From Actinomycetes bacterium (GTDB lineage: Bacteria > Actinomycetota > Acidimicrobiia > Acidimicrobiales > Palsa-688), in the NCBI GenBank assembly GCA_021828475.1, contig JAJZIY010000003.1:1-64000 (forward strand): DNA of 64,000 nucleotides. Reading direction: 5' to 3'. The translations under genes and the position numbers were made by a program. This document shows, one piece after another, positions 23,181-31,075 of this stretch (the stretch's first letter is position 1; each line of letters opens with the position of its first letter). The notes beneath the pieces were generated by a model that ran no database searches, had not been told where the DNA came from, and saw only the letters and a program-made list of their open reading frames with translations.

Positions 23181-24263
23181 TCAGGAGCAGCTGCGTTGGG
23201 TGACGCTGAAACCGGAGCGCCCGGCTCGCAGAGGGCCCGGCCTGGCCATGTCGTGCCCGTACGCCACCCCCGTGTCGCTCATGTTCTCCGCGTAGGTCGA
23301 CAGTGCCTGTATGGGCACCCCGTCGACCGTGGACTCCGTGAACTGCGTGCGGCCGAAGTTGCTCAGGTTGGCGTAACGGGCATTGTCCGCCGTGCAACGG
23401 GCGAGGCAGGGGCGCTCGACGATGGCTTCGGCGGTGCTGAGGCTGGCGCCGTTGGTGCTCTGCTCGACCTGGGACCAGGCGGCGCCGGTGTGGTCGTTTT
23501 CCATGAAGAAGGTGAAGCGGCCCTCGCCTATGTAGGTGACGTTGGCCGTGAACTGTGCTCCCACCGTTGCGTAGAGGGGCACCGGGACCATACCTGCCGG
23601 CGTCAGCTCCCACCAAGCCTGGTTCTGGCCGATCTCGGGCGTGTTCTCTGCCGTGCCGTCCTGGGCCAGTTCGGGTGCGGCGTAACCACCGATACCCGCC
23701 CAGATGGTGAGCGCCGTCGACCGGCAACGGCTCGGCCGCAGGCGGGGCTCGACCCAGGTGCTGACCGTGCGCTTGAACGGGCCGCCATACGCGACATAGC
23801 CGGCCCAGTGCTCGGAGAAATCCGGCATGCTGCTCGAGGCGTGTACCTGGACCTCTGCCAGGAACCTCGGTGCCGCAACGAAACGAAGCTTCGACATCCT
23901 CCGGCGCCAGAGCAGCAGGGCCGCTCCCGAGGGTGGGGCCGGTGGCAACCCGTACAGCGCGAGGCGACCAGGTGTGGCCGTAGCGGCGTCGAAACCGGCC
24001 GGGGGCGCGTCGTAAGTGACCGTCGTCCCTCCGAGCCTGTAGGTCGGGGCGCCGCTCGCACCGGCCAGCTCCGGGAACACCTTGACACCACACTCCGCCA
24101 GCTGAGGCGCCGCGGCAGTCAGTACGTCGAAGGGCAGCGAGCAGGCGGCCGGGCGGCCGTGGGCCGATGGTGCCGCACCGGCCGGTCCCGTTGCCGAACC
24201 GAAAACCACGACGGCAGCGGCCACAGCCCTTGCCACCCGGCGGGTGGCGGGCCGCCGGCGCAC
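23181..24263 (-). CDS. Secreted G1-family (eqolisin-like) glutamic peptidase homologue
   Basis: A 360-residue exported protein with a clear signal peptide (RRRPATRRVARAVAAAVVVFG, cut near PAGAA). The second half matches the G1 fold: HWAGYVAYG, TVSTWVEPRL, TIWAGIGGYAAPELAQDGT, and QAWWELTPAG. The catalytic pair, Gln in AQDGT (about residue 201) and Glu in WWELTP (about 219), is conserved. G1 peptidases cut proteins at acidic pH; the family was described in fungi and bacterial members are less studied. A 130-residue N-terminal extension precedes the domain. The GTG at 24263 has GGAG 7 nt upstream; a TTG at 24305 would add 14 residues. Confidence 0.78.
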   Translation of the reverse strand: MRRRPATRRVARAVAAAVVVFGSATGPAGAAPSAHGRPAACSLPFDVLTAAAPQLAECGVKVFPELAGASGAPTYRLGGTTVTYDAPPAGFDAATATPGRLALYGLPPAPPSGAALLLWRRRMSKLRFVAAPRFLAEVQVHASSSMPDFSEHWAGYVAYGGPFKRTVSTWVEPRLRPSRCRSTALTIWAGIGGYAAPELAQDGTAENTPEIGQNQAWWELTPAGMVPVPLYATVGAQFTANVTYIGEGRFTFFMENDHTGAAWSQVEQSTNGASLSTAEAIVERPCLARCTADNARYANLSNFGRTQFTESTVDGVPIQALSTYAENMSDTGVAYGHDMARPGPLRAGRSGFSVTQRSCS

Positions 24264-24564
24264 GCCGATGCTCCGGTGCTCGGGCTGGGGCAATGGGCGA
24301 AACAACGGGAAAAGCCCTTCGAGAGGCTGACGACTGCACCAATTGTGGTCGCCCGCGTCGGGGCTGTCAAGGCACAGCGACAGCGAAGGACCTGCCTACG
24401 GCTGCTTTTGCCCGTCCAGCCAACGTGAGCTCGTCACGCCCTGCCGGCCGTGGCGAATTGCGACCGCTCCACGGTAATTGTCCGATTTATCCCAAATGGC
24501 TACGAACGTCGGACCGGAGCGGGCCGTCCACGCGGTACGCGCCCGCCTCGTGGACGGCCCGGGG

Positions 24565-25137
24565 TCAGATCGAGCGGTTGACGGCGTCGAGGACGGCCCG
24601 GGCGGCCGCGTCCGCCGGCGCACGACCGGTCGCGACACCTCTGCGCAATTCGCCGGTCGAGGTGTTGCGCAGCAAGGCCAGCAAGCCGGCGCCCCAGTCC
24701 GACGGCAGCGCGTGGAGGCCGACGACTTCGTAGGGTGCGTGAACACCGAGCCCCCGCAACGCCTCGAGGACGGCTTTGCCGACCGACGTGGTGTCCCCGG
24801 CCGGGGCGCGGGCGCTGTGGCACTGCAGGCCGCGGGAGAGCTGGACCTCGATGACTGCACCGCCGTCGCTCGGGAGCACCAGCACGAGCCTGACCCGGCC
24901 GCCACGCTCGCCCGGGCGCGCCGGGCCGGGAGGGGGGCTGTACACGCGGATCTCAGTCGGCGCCTCGAGATGGTTCACGACGCAGCGCGCCGCATCCTCA
25001 CGCACGCGGGCGTGCTCGGTCCCGGGGGCGACGACCAGTTCGACGTAGCCCGGGCCGTCTTCGTCCGAGAAGGAGACGAACGACACACCCGGCAACTGCC
25101 TGAGCTCGAGCTCGAGGGCATTTTTCACGACAGGCAC
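24565..25137 (-). CDS. Conserved hypothetical protein, two alpha/beta modules
   Basis: A 190-residue soluble protein I cannot assign. The N-terminal part (ELRQLPGVSFVSFSDEDGPGYVELVVAPG, in two stretches) has a ferredoxin-like beta-alpha-beta pattern. The C-terminal half (VRLVLVLPSDGGAVIEVQ, TSVGKAVLEALRGLG, ending AAARAVLDAVNRSI) faintly recalls the regulatory fold of LeuA-type enzymes. It starts 8 bp after the diguanylate cyclase gene (GTG 25137 with GAGG 6 nt upstream), so the two are probably co-transcribed and it may act in the same signalling output. There is no signal peptide or membrane segment. Confidence 0.6.
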   Translation of the reverse strand: MPVVKNALELELRQLPGVSFVSFSDEDGPGYVELVVAPGTEHARVREDAARCVVNHLEAPTEIRVYSPPPGPARPGERGGRVRLVLVLPSDGGAVIEVQLSRGLQCHSARAPAGDTTSVGKAVLEALRGLGVHAPYEVVGLHALPSDWGAGLLALLRNTSTGELRRGVATGRAPADAAARAVLDAVNRSI

Positions 25138-25145
25138 CCGCCCCC

Positions 25146-26255
25146 TCAGCCGATCGTCGCCTTGGCGGCGTAGAGGCGCTCGTCGGCCAGGCCGGTGAGG
25201 GCGTTGGGATCGTCGGTGTCCGAAGGGAAACAGGCCACCCCCACCGAGAAGCCGACTGTGGTCTCGGGCACGGCGCGTTCGAGGGCCCGCTTCAGGCGCC
25301 CCAGGATGGGCGAAAGCGCCGACACGTTCTCGACGCCCACGACCAGCAGGGCGAACTCGTCGCCGCCGAGCCTCGCCGCCACGTCTCCACCCCGCAGGGC
25401 GGCCCTGAGCTCGGTCCCGACGGCCCGCAGGGCGGCGTCCCCCGCCGCGTGCCCGTAGCGGTCGTTCACGACCTTGAAGTCGTCGAGGTCGAGCAACACC
25501 AGAGCGAAGGGCCAACCGTAGCGGCGCGCGCGGCTCACCGCCTGGTCGAGCAGCAGTTCGTAACTGCGGCGGTTGAGCAGCCCCGTCAGTGCGTCGTGAC
25601 TGGCGTCGTGGCCGAGCAGGTCGAGCCGCAGCGCGATCTCGACGAGGCTGGTCAGCGAAGCGGCCAGCACCGCCCCCACCACCGGCGGGTCGGCGTAGAC
25701 CCCCGGTCGGCCTTCAAGCGCTGCGTGCAGGTAGGCCGGCAGGGTCGCCTCGTTCATCTCGAGAGGGGCACGGCGCAGACGGAACAGTTGGTGGCGCTCG
25801 CCTCGGTCCACCACCACGACCAGGTCACGCAGCCCGTAACGGGCCGCTACCAGGTCGAGTGCCTCGTAGATGAACTCCATGCCACTGTCCGCTCGTGCCA
25901 GAAGGCTGGGAAGCTCACCGAGGCCACCGTCTATGTCACCGGCCGTGCTGGTGGCGACGTGCCCCTGGACCGGCCGCCCAGAGCCACCGGGGCCGCCGGT
26001 TGCATGCTGCCCCGGGCCGGCGGACTGACCGCTACCCCTGCTCGGCGGTCCAGAGGGCACGTCCGGGCCAGAGCCCGGCCCGGGCTCGCCGCCCCTACCA
26101 CCACCCGGTCGCTGCTCTGAAGTCGCCCGCGCCAATGGGACCTGCGGTGCGCCGGCCCTCGGGAAGGCGCCGACATGCCCCTCGTCCCGCCCGGCCGTCG
26201 CGGCACCGACCATGCTCAGCCCCGGCGCCGGACTTGGAGTGTATGAAGGGTTCAC
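25146..26255 (-). CDS. Diguanylate cyclase (GGDEF) with intact active site and inhibitory site
   Basis: A 369-residue protein. The first 110 residues are Gly/Pro-rich and probably disordered. A small alpha/beta sensor-like region follows (MEFIYEALDLVAARYGL, DLVVVVDRGERHQLF), then a GGDEF domain (about 215-369): ASHDALTGLLNRRSYE, LLDLDDFKVVNDRYGH, and RLGGDEFALLV. The active GGDEF is intact, and RGGD five residues before it matches the RxxD product-inhibition site. It should make c-di-GMP from GTP, for receptors such as the two PilZ proteins 12 kb away. The start is uncertain: GTG 26255 has GAGG 8 nt upstream; ATG 26213 is an alternative. Confidence 0.83.
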   Translation of the reverse strand: MNPSYTPSPAPGLSMVGAATAGRDEGHVGAFPRAGAPQVPLARATSEQRPGGGRGGEPGPGSGPDVPSGPPSRGSGQSAGPGQHATGGPGGSGRPVQGHVATSTAGDIDGGLGELPSLLARADSGMEFIYEALDLVAARYGLRDLVVVVDRGERHQLFRLRRAPLEMNEATLPAYLHAALEGRPGVYADPPVVGAVLAASLTSLVEIALRLDLLGHDASHDALTGLLNRRSYELLLDQAVSRARRYGWPFALVLLDLDDFKVVNDRYGHAAGDAALRAVGTELRAALRGGDVAARLGGDEFALLVVGVENVSALSPILGRLKRALERAVPETTVGFSVGVACFPSDTDDPNALTGLADERLYAAKATIG

Positions 26256-26369
26256 AGTCTGCACCTCATGGCCTCTGGCCGTTGCGGCGGTGCTCGGACG
26301 GCCGACCTCTGGGGGTGTCGGCCACCTGCACGGGCGGGTCGGCCCTTGGCATGGCACGATACCCAACCA

Positions 26370-27557
26370 ATGCATGCCGGGGCCTCTGGGCTGGGACTTC
26401 CACCACTCGTGGTGGTCATCTCCTACCGTCTTGGTGGCGCGGACGGCGTATCGGCGGAAGCAACGAAGTGGGTGGCCGCCCTGCGCTCGCTGGGTTGCAC
26501 CGTCCGCACCGTCGCAGGGGAGGGTGCGGCCGACCACCTGCTGGCCGGCCTTGCGGGCGGGACGGCCCTCAACGGGCGGCCCGCGCCAGCCCTGAACGAG
26601 GACGAACTGCACAGGGCACTGGACGGCGCCGACCTGGTCGTGGTGGAAAACCTCTGCTCTCTGCCCCTGAACCCCTCGGCCGGGGAAGCTGTCGCACGAG
26701 CCCTCAAAGGCCGCAGGGCCATCCTGCGTCACCACGACCTGGCCTGGCAGCGGGCACGGTTCGCCGGGTCCCCGCCGCCGGCCGACGACCCCGCATGGCT
26801 CCACGTTGCGGTCACCGACCAGGCTCGTTCCGAACTGGCCAGGAGGGGCCTGAGAGCGGTGGTTCTGCGCAACCGCTTCGACCCTTACCCCCCTCCAGGG
26901 AACAGGCAGGCCACCCGGCGCGCGCTCCGAGTGGCGGATGGCGAGCTCCTGATCGTCCAGCCGACCCGGGCCATCCGGCGCAAGGGGATCGGCCGGGCCA
27001 TCGCGCTGGCTGAAGAGCTGGGTGCCACGTACTGGCTCGTAGGAGCGACGGAGGAGGGCTACGAGAGGGAGCTGGGAGCGATGTTGGCAGCCAGCAGCGC
27101 GCGTTGCCTGACGGGCCGGCCGGAGGGCCTTGTGACGGCGACCACCGGCATGGAGCATGCGTACGCAGCGGCCGACCTCGTCGTGTTCCCTTCGTCCCAG
27201 GAGGGCTTCGGCAACCCTCCTGTCGAGGCCTCCCTGCACATGCGCCCGGTTGCGGTCGGGCCGTACGCACCGGCGGCAGAGATGCGTGCCCTCGGCTTTC
27301 GCTGGCTGGACGCCTATCACCTCGAGGAGGTGCGGAGCTGGCTCGGAGCTCCCGTTACCGCCGATCTGCGGCACAACGCCGGCACGGCACGGCGCTGGCT
27401 GGACATCGGCGAGCTGCCGGGCCGGCTGGCGCGCCTGCTCGCGACAATGGGGTTGTCGTGCCCTGCCGCCCCGCCGGCACGCCGGCCCTCAGGAAAGGGC
27501 GCCGAGCACGGAGTCGACCGAGCTCACTTCGAGCCCGGTACCCTGCTCGACCAGTAG
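26370..27557 (+). CDS. Group 1 (GT4-like) glycosyltransferase
   Basis: A 395-residue protein with the GT-B plan: N-terminal VVVISYRLGGADGVSAEA (Gly-rich acceptor loop), LRHHDLAWQRAR in the middle, then VQPTRAIRRKGIGRAIALAE and the donor-site motif QEGFGNPPVEA with E-x7-E spacing. It would transfer a sugar from a nucleotide donor. The ATG at 26370 is preferred, since the extra 34 residues of the longer frame are not protein-like. Its 3' end overlaps the convergent peroxiredoxin gene by 69 bp. No other glycan genes are adjacent, so acceptor and pathway are unknown. Confidence 0.78.
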   Translation: MHAGASGLGLPPLVVVISYRLGGADGVSAEATKWVAALRSLGCTVRTVAGEGAADHLLAGLAGGTALNGRPAPALNEDELHRALDGADLVVVENLCSLPLNPSAGEAVARALKGRRAILRHHDLAWQRARFAGSPPPADDPAWLHVAVTDQARSELARRGLRAVVLRNRFDPYPPPGNRQATRRALRVADGELLIVQPTRAIRRKGIGRAIALAEELGATYWLVGATEEGYERELGAMLAASSARCLTGRPEGLVTATTGMEHAYAAADLVVFPSSQEGFGNPPVEASLHMRPVAVGPYAPAAEMRALGFRWLDAYHLEEVRSWLGAPVTADLRHNAGTARRWLDIGELPGRLARLLATMGLSCPAAPPARRPSGKGAEHGVDRAHFEPGTLLDQ

Positions 27558-27974
27558 GTGGGTGAAGACACCGTCTTCGATGACGGCGGCATAGCGCTTG
27601 TTGCGCAAGCCCAGGCCCCCTCCGCTCAGGTCGAGCTCGAGGCCCATGGCCCGTGCGAAATCACCGTTGCCGTCGGCCAGCAGTGAGACCTTGCCCTCGG
27701 CTCCCTGGGAACGGGCCCAGGCCGACATGACGAAAGCGTCGTTGACAGAGGTGCAGAAAACAGCGTCCACTCCCTTGGCGCGCAGGTCGTCGGCCCTGAC
27801 TATGTACCCGGGCAGGTGCACGTCGGAGCATGTGGGGCTGAACGCCGCCGGCACCCCGAAGAGCACGACCCGGCCCTTGCCCATCACATCGGCAGTACCG
27901 ACGAGCTCTGTCTTGTGCCCGTCCACCATCTTCAGCTGCACGTCAGGTACGCGATCTCCCACAGCTACGGTCAT
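27489..27974 (-). CDS. Peroxiredoxin, Prx5-like
   Basis: A 161-residue thiol peroxidase. The peroxidatic Cys is in VPAAFSPTCSDVHLPGY, and VDAVFCTSVNDAFVMSAW and the C-terminal FTHLLVEQG are Prx5/AhpE-group landmarks. It reduces peroxides in the cytoplasm using a thiol partner. The ATG follows GGAGGTG with a suitable gap. An in-frame extension upstream to 28511 has no coding character. It converges with the glycosyltransferase gene, overlapping its last 69 bp. Confidence 0.87.
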   Translation of the reverse strand: MTVAVGDRVPDVQLKMVDGHKTELVGTADVMGKGRVVLFGVPAAFSPTCSDVHLPGYIVRADDLRAKGVDAVFCTSVNDAFVMSAWARSQGAEGKVSLLADGNGDFARAMGLELDLSGGGLGLRNKRYAAVIEDGVFTHLLVEQGTGLEVSSVDSVLGALS

Positions 27975-28251
27975 CCCCGGGCACCTCCGTCGACTTTGCC
28001 TTCTATTTCCATGCCATTGTAACCGTTGGCCCTGGCGCGTGCCGAACCCGGCGTGTATGGTCTCAGCGAGCCCCAGCCGGCTCACCTCTGCCCCGGCGTA
28101 AACCCGTGCCTGCCCTTGCAGGCGGGAAATATCGTGTAAGGAGAGACCAGTACACTCCGAACCACAATCGGTGGTCCCCGGCCCTCCGGGCCGCCTGACA
28201 ACCTCTCGACCCTCGACCACCGAGCGGTCGTCTGTGCTCCATGGCCAGGGC

Positions 28252-28962
28252 GTGGCCCGCCCCAAGCCACTCAGGTCGCGCAAGGCCCTGCAGCGTCGGC
28301 GTGGGCGTCCACCTCGTGCGGCCGCCGTGCTGGCGGCCTGTGCAGCCGGTGCCCTGACTATGACCGCAGGAGCCGCCGGAGCGGTGCCGGCCTGGGCGAG
28401 CGGCCCCGGCGCGCCGGCGATCGCGGCCCGCAGCGGCCTGGGCGCCGCGTGCGACTCGCGGTCCGCTTCTGTCGCCCGCTGCAATGCTGCCAGCCTGGTG
28501 GCGATCGACATGGCCCGCAGCGACGAGGGCCTCCCCCGCCTGGTGCTGCCCGCTCGTTACCAGCACATGGGGGTGGTCGAGCAGTTGCAGGCCGTCACCA
28601 ACGCCGAGCGGCTGGCCAGGGGGCTCCCGGCCTGGTCCGGGCCGTGGCCGTGGTTGACGGCTGAAGCGGCTGCCGGCATCGCCACCAGCTCGGACCCCGT
28701 AGGGCCTCTGGGCCGCACCTGGGTGTCCAACCTCGCCGTCGGAGTGCTCACGGTGCTACAGGCCGACTTCGAGTGGATGTACGACGACGGCCCGGGAGGC
28801 ACGAACCTCGATTGCCGTCCCCCGTCCTGGACCTACTGCTGGGTGCACCGGGACAACATCCTGCAGCGGTGGCCTGCGGACCTGGGAATAGCGGACAGGG
28901 CGACGCCGGGCGGCCGCCTGGCCCTCGGCGAACTGGCCGTCGAGGTCCCCAGGCCGGCCTGA
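28252..28962 (+). CDS. Secreted CAP/SCP-like protein
   Basis: A 236-residue protein with a basic N-region and hydrophobic core (AAAVLAACAAGALTMTAGAAGA), so it is exported. The mature part has the CAP helix VTNAERLARGLPAW and the segment FEWMYDDGPGGTNLDC, then CWVHRDNILQRWP, found in actinobacterial CAP-domain proteins. The usual GENI-type motif is not obvious, so enzymatic or lipid-binding activity is uncertain. GTG 28252 gives a normal signal peptide; GTG 28171 would add 27 residues but lies 14 nt after TACACT (28151-28156), a possible -10 box. No partner gene is apparent. Confidence 0.68.
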   Translation: MARPKPLRSRKALQRRRGRPPRAAAVLAACAAGALTMTAGAAGAVPAWASGPGAPAIAARSGLGAACDSRSASVARCNAASLVAIDMARSDEGLPRLVLPARYQHMGVVEQLQAVTNAERLARGLPAWSGPWPWLTAEAAAGIATSSDPVGPLGRTWVSNLAVGVLTVLQADFEWMYDDGPGGTNLDCRPPSWTYCWVHRDNILQRWPADLGIADRATPGGRLALGELAVEVPRPA

Positions 28963-29374
28963 CAGCGGCTCTCCCAGAGAGGCCGCGAGGCCGGCGCCGG
29001 ACAGGGCCGGCGCATGGGTGACCCACCTCCCGGAGGGCCACCCGCGGCGCGGCCGCCATTGCGGCGCCGAAGGCGTAGGCTCTGCATCGGGAAGCAGAAC
29101 GGTGGTGCCGTTCGTGTCGACGACGATGACTCGGTCGCAACAGGTAGGGGCGGAGGCGGTGGGTACCGTCGGTCGTGCCCTGACGCGTGCGGCCGGTCCG
29201 GGCCGAGCCGGTCGCGCGGCGGGGAGCTCCCACGGCGGTGCAGCGGCTGCCATCCAGGCCCATCTCCCCGGCGGCTGCAACGTGCCGGCCCACGGGGCCC
29301 GCAATGTGCCCGCCGAGAGGGGCCGCAGCGGGATGGCCGAGAGGACCGGCCTTCGGCCGGAAAGGGGGGCATAG
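28963..29374. other. 412-bp stretch without a convincing gene
   Basis: Open frames exist on both strands, but their translations are Arg/Pro/Gly-rich and unlike any fold. The stretch ends with a short hairpin (CCGGCC, 3-nt loop, GGCCGG at 29346-29360) directly before the AAAGGGGGG ribosome site of the next gene, which could affect access to that site. Otherwise I see nothing functional. Confidence 0.4.
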
Positions 29375-30085
29375 ATGCCAGACGACACCGGCTTGGACCA
29401 CGACCTTCACCGGTTGGCCGCCCGGGCCGCGGCCAACCTGCGCACGGGGGCAGGAGCGGCGGGTCACCCGTCGGAGCTCGCGCACCTGGCCTTCGCCCGC
29501 CGGCTCACGCTGGCCGTGAGCGGCGGCACGGTCCTGCTCGTGGCGGCCGCGGTGGCCGCGGTGAGCACGCTCGCGGCCCCTGCCTTGCCGTGGGTGGTGG
29601 GCGCCGCCCTGGTGCTGGCGGTGGCGGGAGTCGTCGCCGTGGGCGTGCACGCCGGGGGCCACGGGTGGTTCGTCCCGCTGCCGGTGCTCCTGCTCGCCGC
29701 CGGCTGGGCCCTTTCGGCATCGGCGGGAGGCTGGTCGTCGGCGCTCGGCTGGCTCCTGGCGGCGCTCACAATCTCGGGCGCCGGGTTCGGCGCACTGATG
29801 GTCGCCCCGGCGATCGCGGCCAGACGGCAGGGCGCCGGCGCGACCGGTGCCGAGGCTCTCGTCGGGGCCGCTGGTGTGGCCGTGACCGGGATGGCGCCGA
29901 CCGGTATCGCCCGCGTCAACAACGAGACCTGGACGGCGGAGTCGATCAGCGGCCCCCTCCCGGCCGGCGCCCCCGTGCACGTGGCCAGGGTCTCGGGCCT
30001 ACGTCTCATGGTTTGGTCCGAGGCAGGCACGGTGCCTGCGGCGGAATCCCTGGCTTCAATCACAAACGACAAGGAGGAGACGTGA
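29375..30085 (+). CDS. Short NfeD-like membrane protein
   Basis: A 236-residue protein with four membrane helices (about residues 45-145), then a C-terminal OB-fold-like domain beginning GAEALVGAAGVAVTGMAP, the NfeD signature. It lacks the ClpP-like serine protease domain of long NfeD proteins, so it is the short form that works with slipins or flotillins. The ATG has AAAGGGG upstream. Its stop overlaps the slipin GTG as GTGA, so the two are translationally coupled, as is usual for NfeD-SPFH pairs that organise membrane microdomains. Confidence 0.82.
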   Translation: MPDDTGLDHDLHRLAARAAANLRTGAGAAGHPSELAHLAFARRLTLAVSGGTVLLVAAAVAAVSTLAAPALPWVVGAALVLAVAGVVAVGVHAGGHGWFVPLPVLLLAAGWALSASAGGWSSALGWLLAALTISGAGFGALMVAPAIAARRQGAGATGAEALVGAAGVAVTGMAPTGIARVNNETWTAESISGPLPAGAPVHVARVSGLRLMVWSEAGTVPAAESLASITNDKEET

Positions 30086-30996
30086 CCGCCCTCATTCTGG
30101 TCATCGTCGCAGTGGTGGTCGTAGGCCTCATCATGCTGGCAGCCGTGTCCATAAAGATCGTCCGGGAGTACCAGCGAGTCGTGCTGTTCCGCCTCGGTCG
30201 CGCGTCCGGCGCCCGCGGCCCCGGTTTCACGGTCATCAACCCCATCACTGACCGGATCAACTGGGTCGACCTGCGCGAGCAGTACCTGGAGATCCCCCAC
30301 CAGACGGCGATCACCCGGGACAACGCGGCGATAGCCATCGATTTCATCATCTTCTACAAGGTCCTCGACCCGCTCACGTCGGTCCTGGCCGTGAAGGACT
30401 TCCGCGGCGCGGCGATAAACATCGCCTCCACCACGCTGCGCTCGGTCGTGGGGGACATGTCACTGGACGACGTGCTCTCCAAGCGCGAGGCGATGAACGA
30501 CGCCCTCCGCCTGAAACTGGACGAGGTCACCGAGCGCTGGGGCGTCAAGGTGGGCAATGTCGAAGTCCGGGAGATCAAGCCTCCGCCGGCCGTCCTGGAA
30601 GCCATGACGCGCCAGATGGGCGCCGAGCGGGCAAGGCGGGCACTGGTCACAGAGGCCGAGGGCCAGAAGCAGGCTTCCGTCACCGTCGCCGAGGGCCAGA
30701 AGCAAGCCGCCATCCTCCAGGCCGAGGGCGACCGCCAGAGCGCCGAGCTGAGGGCCCAGGGTTTTGCCGCTGCGCTGAGACGCATCATGGAGGTGGCCGA
30801 CGACGTCGACCCCAACACCATGACCCTCCAGTACCTGGAGACGCTCAAGCAGATCGGCACCTCGGCGTCCACCAAGTTCGTCATACCGGCCGAACTGACG
30901 AGCCTTCTGGCCGGCATAGTCAACACCGGGCGCACCCCCAACGCCGCCGCCAACGGCAACGCGGCAGGCCCAGTGCTGCGGGGCACCGACAACTGA
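30082..30996 (+). CDS. Slipin/stomatin-type SPFH protein
   Basis: A 304-residue protein. An N-terminal hydrophobic anchor (LILVIVAVVVVGLIMLAAV) is followed by the SPFH domain: YQRVVLFRLGRASGARGPG, DLREQYLEIPHQTAITRDN, IDFIIFYKVLDP, then the coiled-coil-rich tail with two near-repeats of the form VAEGQKQA. It forms membrane-bound oligomers. GTG 30082 follows AAGGAGGAG closely and overlaps the NfeD-like gene by 4 bp. The last 25 residues are Ala/Asn-rich. It converges on cysS, with a perfect palindrome in the gap. Confidence 0.88.
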   Translation: MTALILVIVAVVVVGLIMLAAVSIKIVREYQRVVLFRLGRASGARGPGFTVINPITDRINWVDLREQYLEIPHQTAITRDNAAIAIDFIIFYKVLDPLTSVLAVKDFRGAAINIASTTLRSVVGDMSLDDVLSKREAMNDALRLKLDEVTERWGVKVGNVEVREIKPPPAVLEAMTRQMGAERARRALVTEAEGQKQASVTVAEGQKQAAILQAEGDRQSAELRAQGFAAALRRIMEVADDVDPNTMTLQYLETLKQIGTSASTKFVIPAELTSLLAGIVNTGRTPNAAANGNAAGPVLRGTDN

Positions 30997-31035
30997 AGCC
31001 GGCCGGCGCCTGCGACCCGGACCAGGGCCACGGCC

Positions 31036-31049
31036 GGCCCCGCGGGGCC
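31036..31049. terminator. Perfect 14-bp palindrome between convergent slipin and cysS genes
   Basis: GGCCCCGCGGGGCC is fully self-complementary and sits in the 79-bp gap between the ends of two convergent genes. It could form a hairpin ending transcription from both sides. There is no T-run, so intrinsic termination would be weak; a factor-dependent terminator or chance are alternatives. Confidence 0.35.
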
Positions 31050-31075
31050 AGGGGACGCGCCAGAGGGCCGGTGGC

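Noticed and set aside
28756-29388. 210-codon minus-strand frame in the gene-poor gap
   Set aside because: It is Arg/Pro/Gly-rich, overlaps the CAP-like gene and has no ribosome site or TANNNT box at its start.
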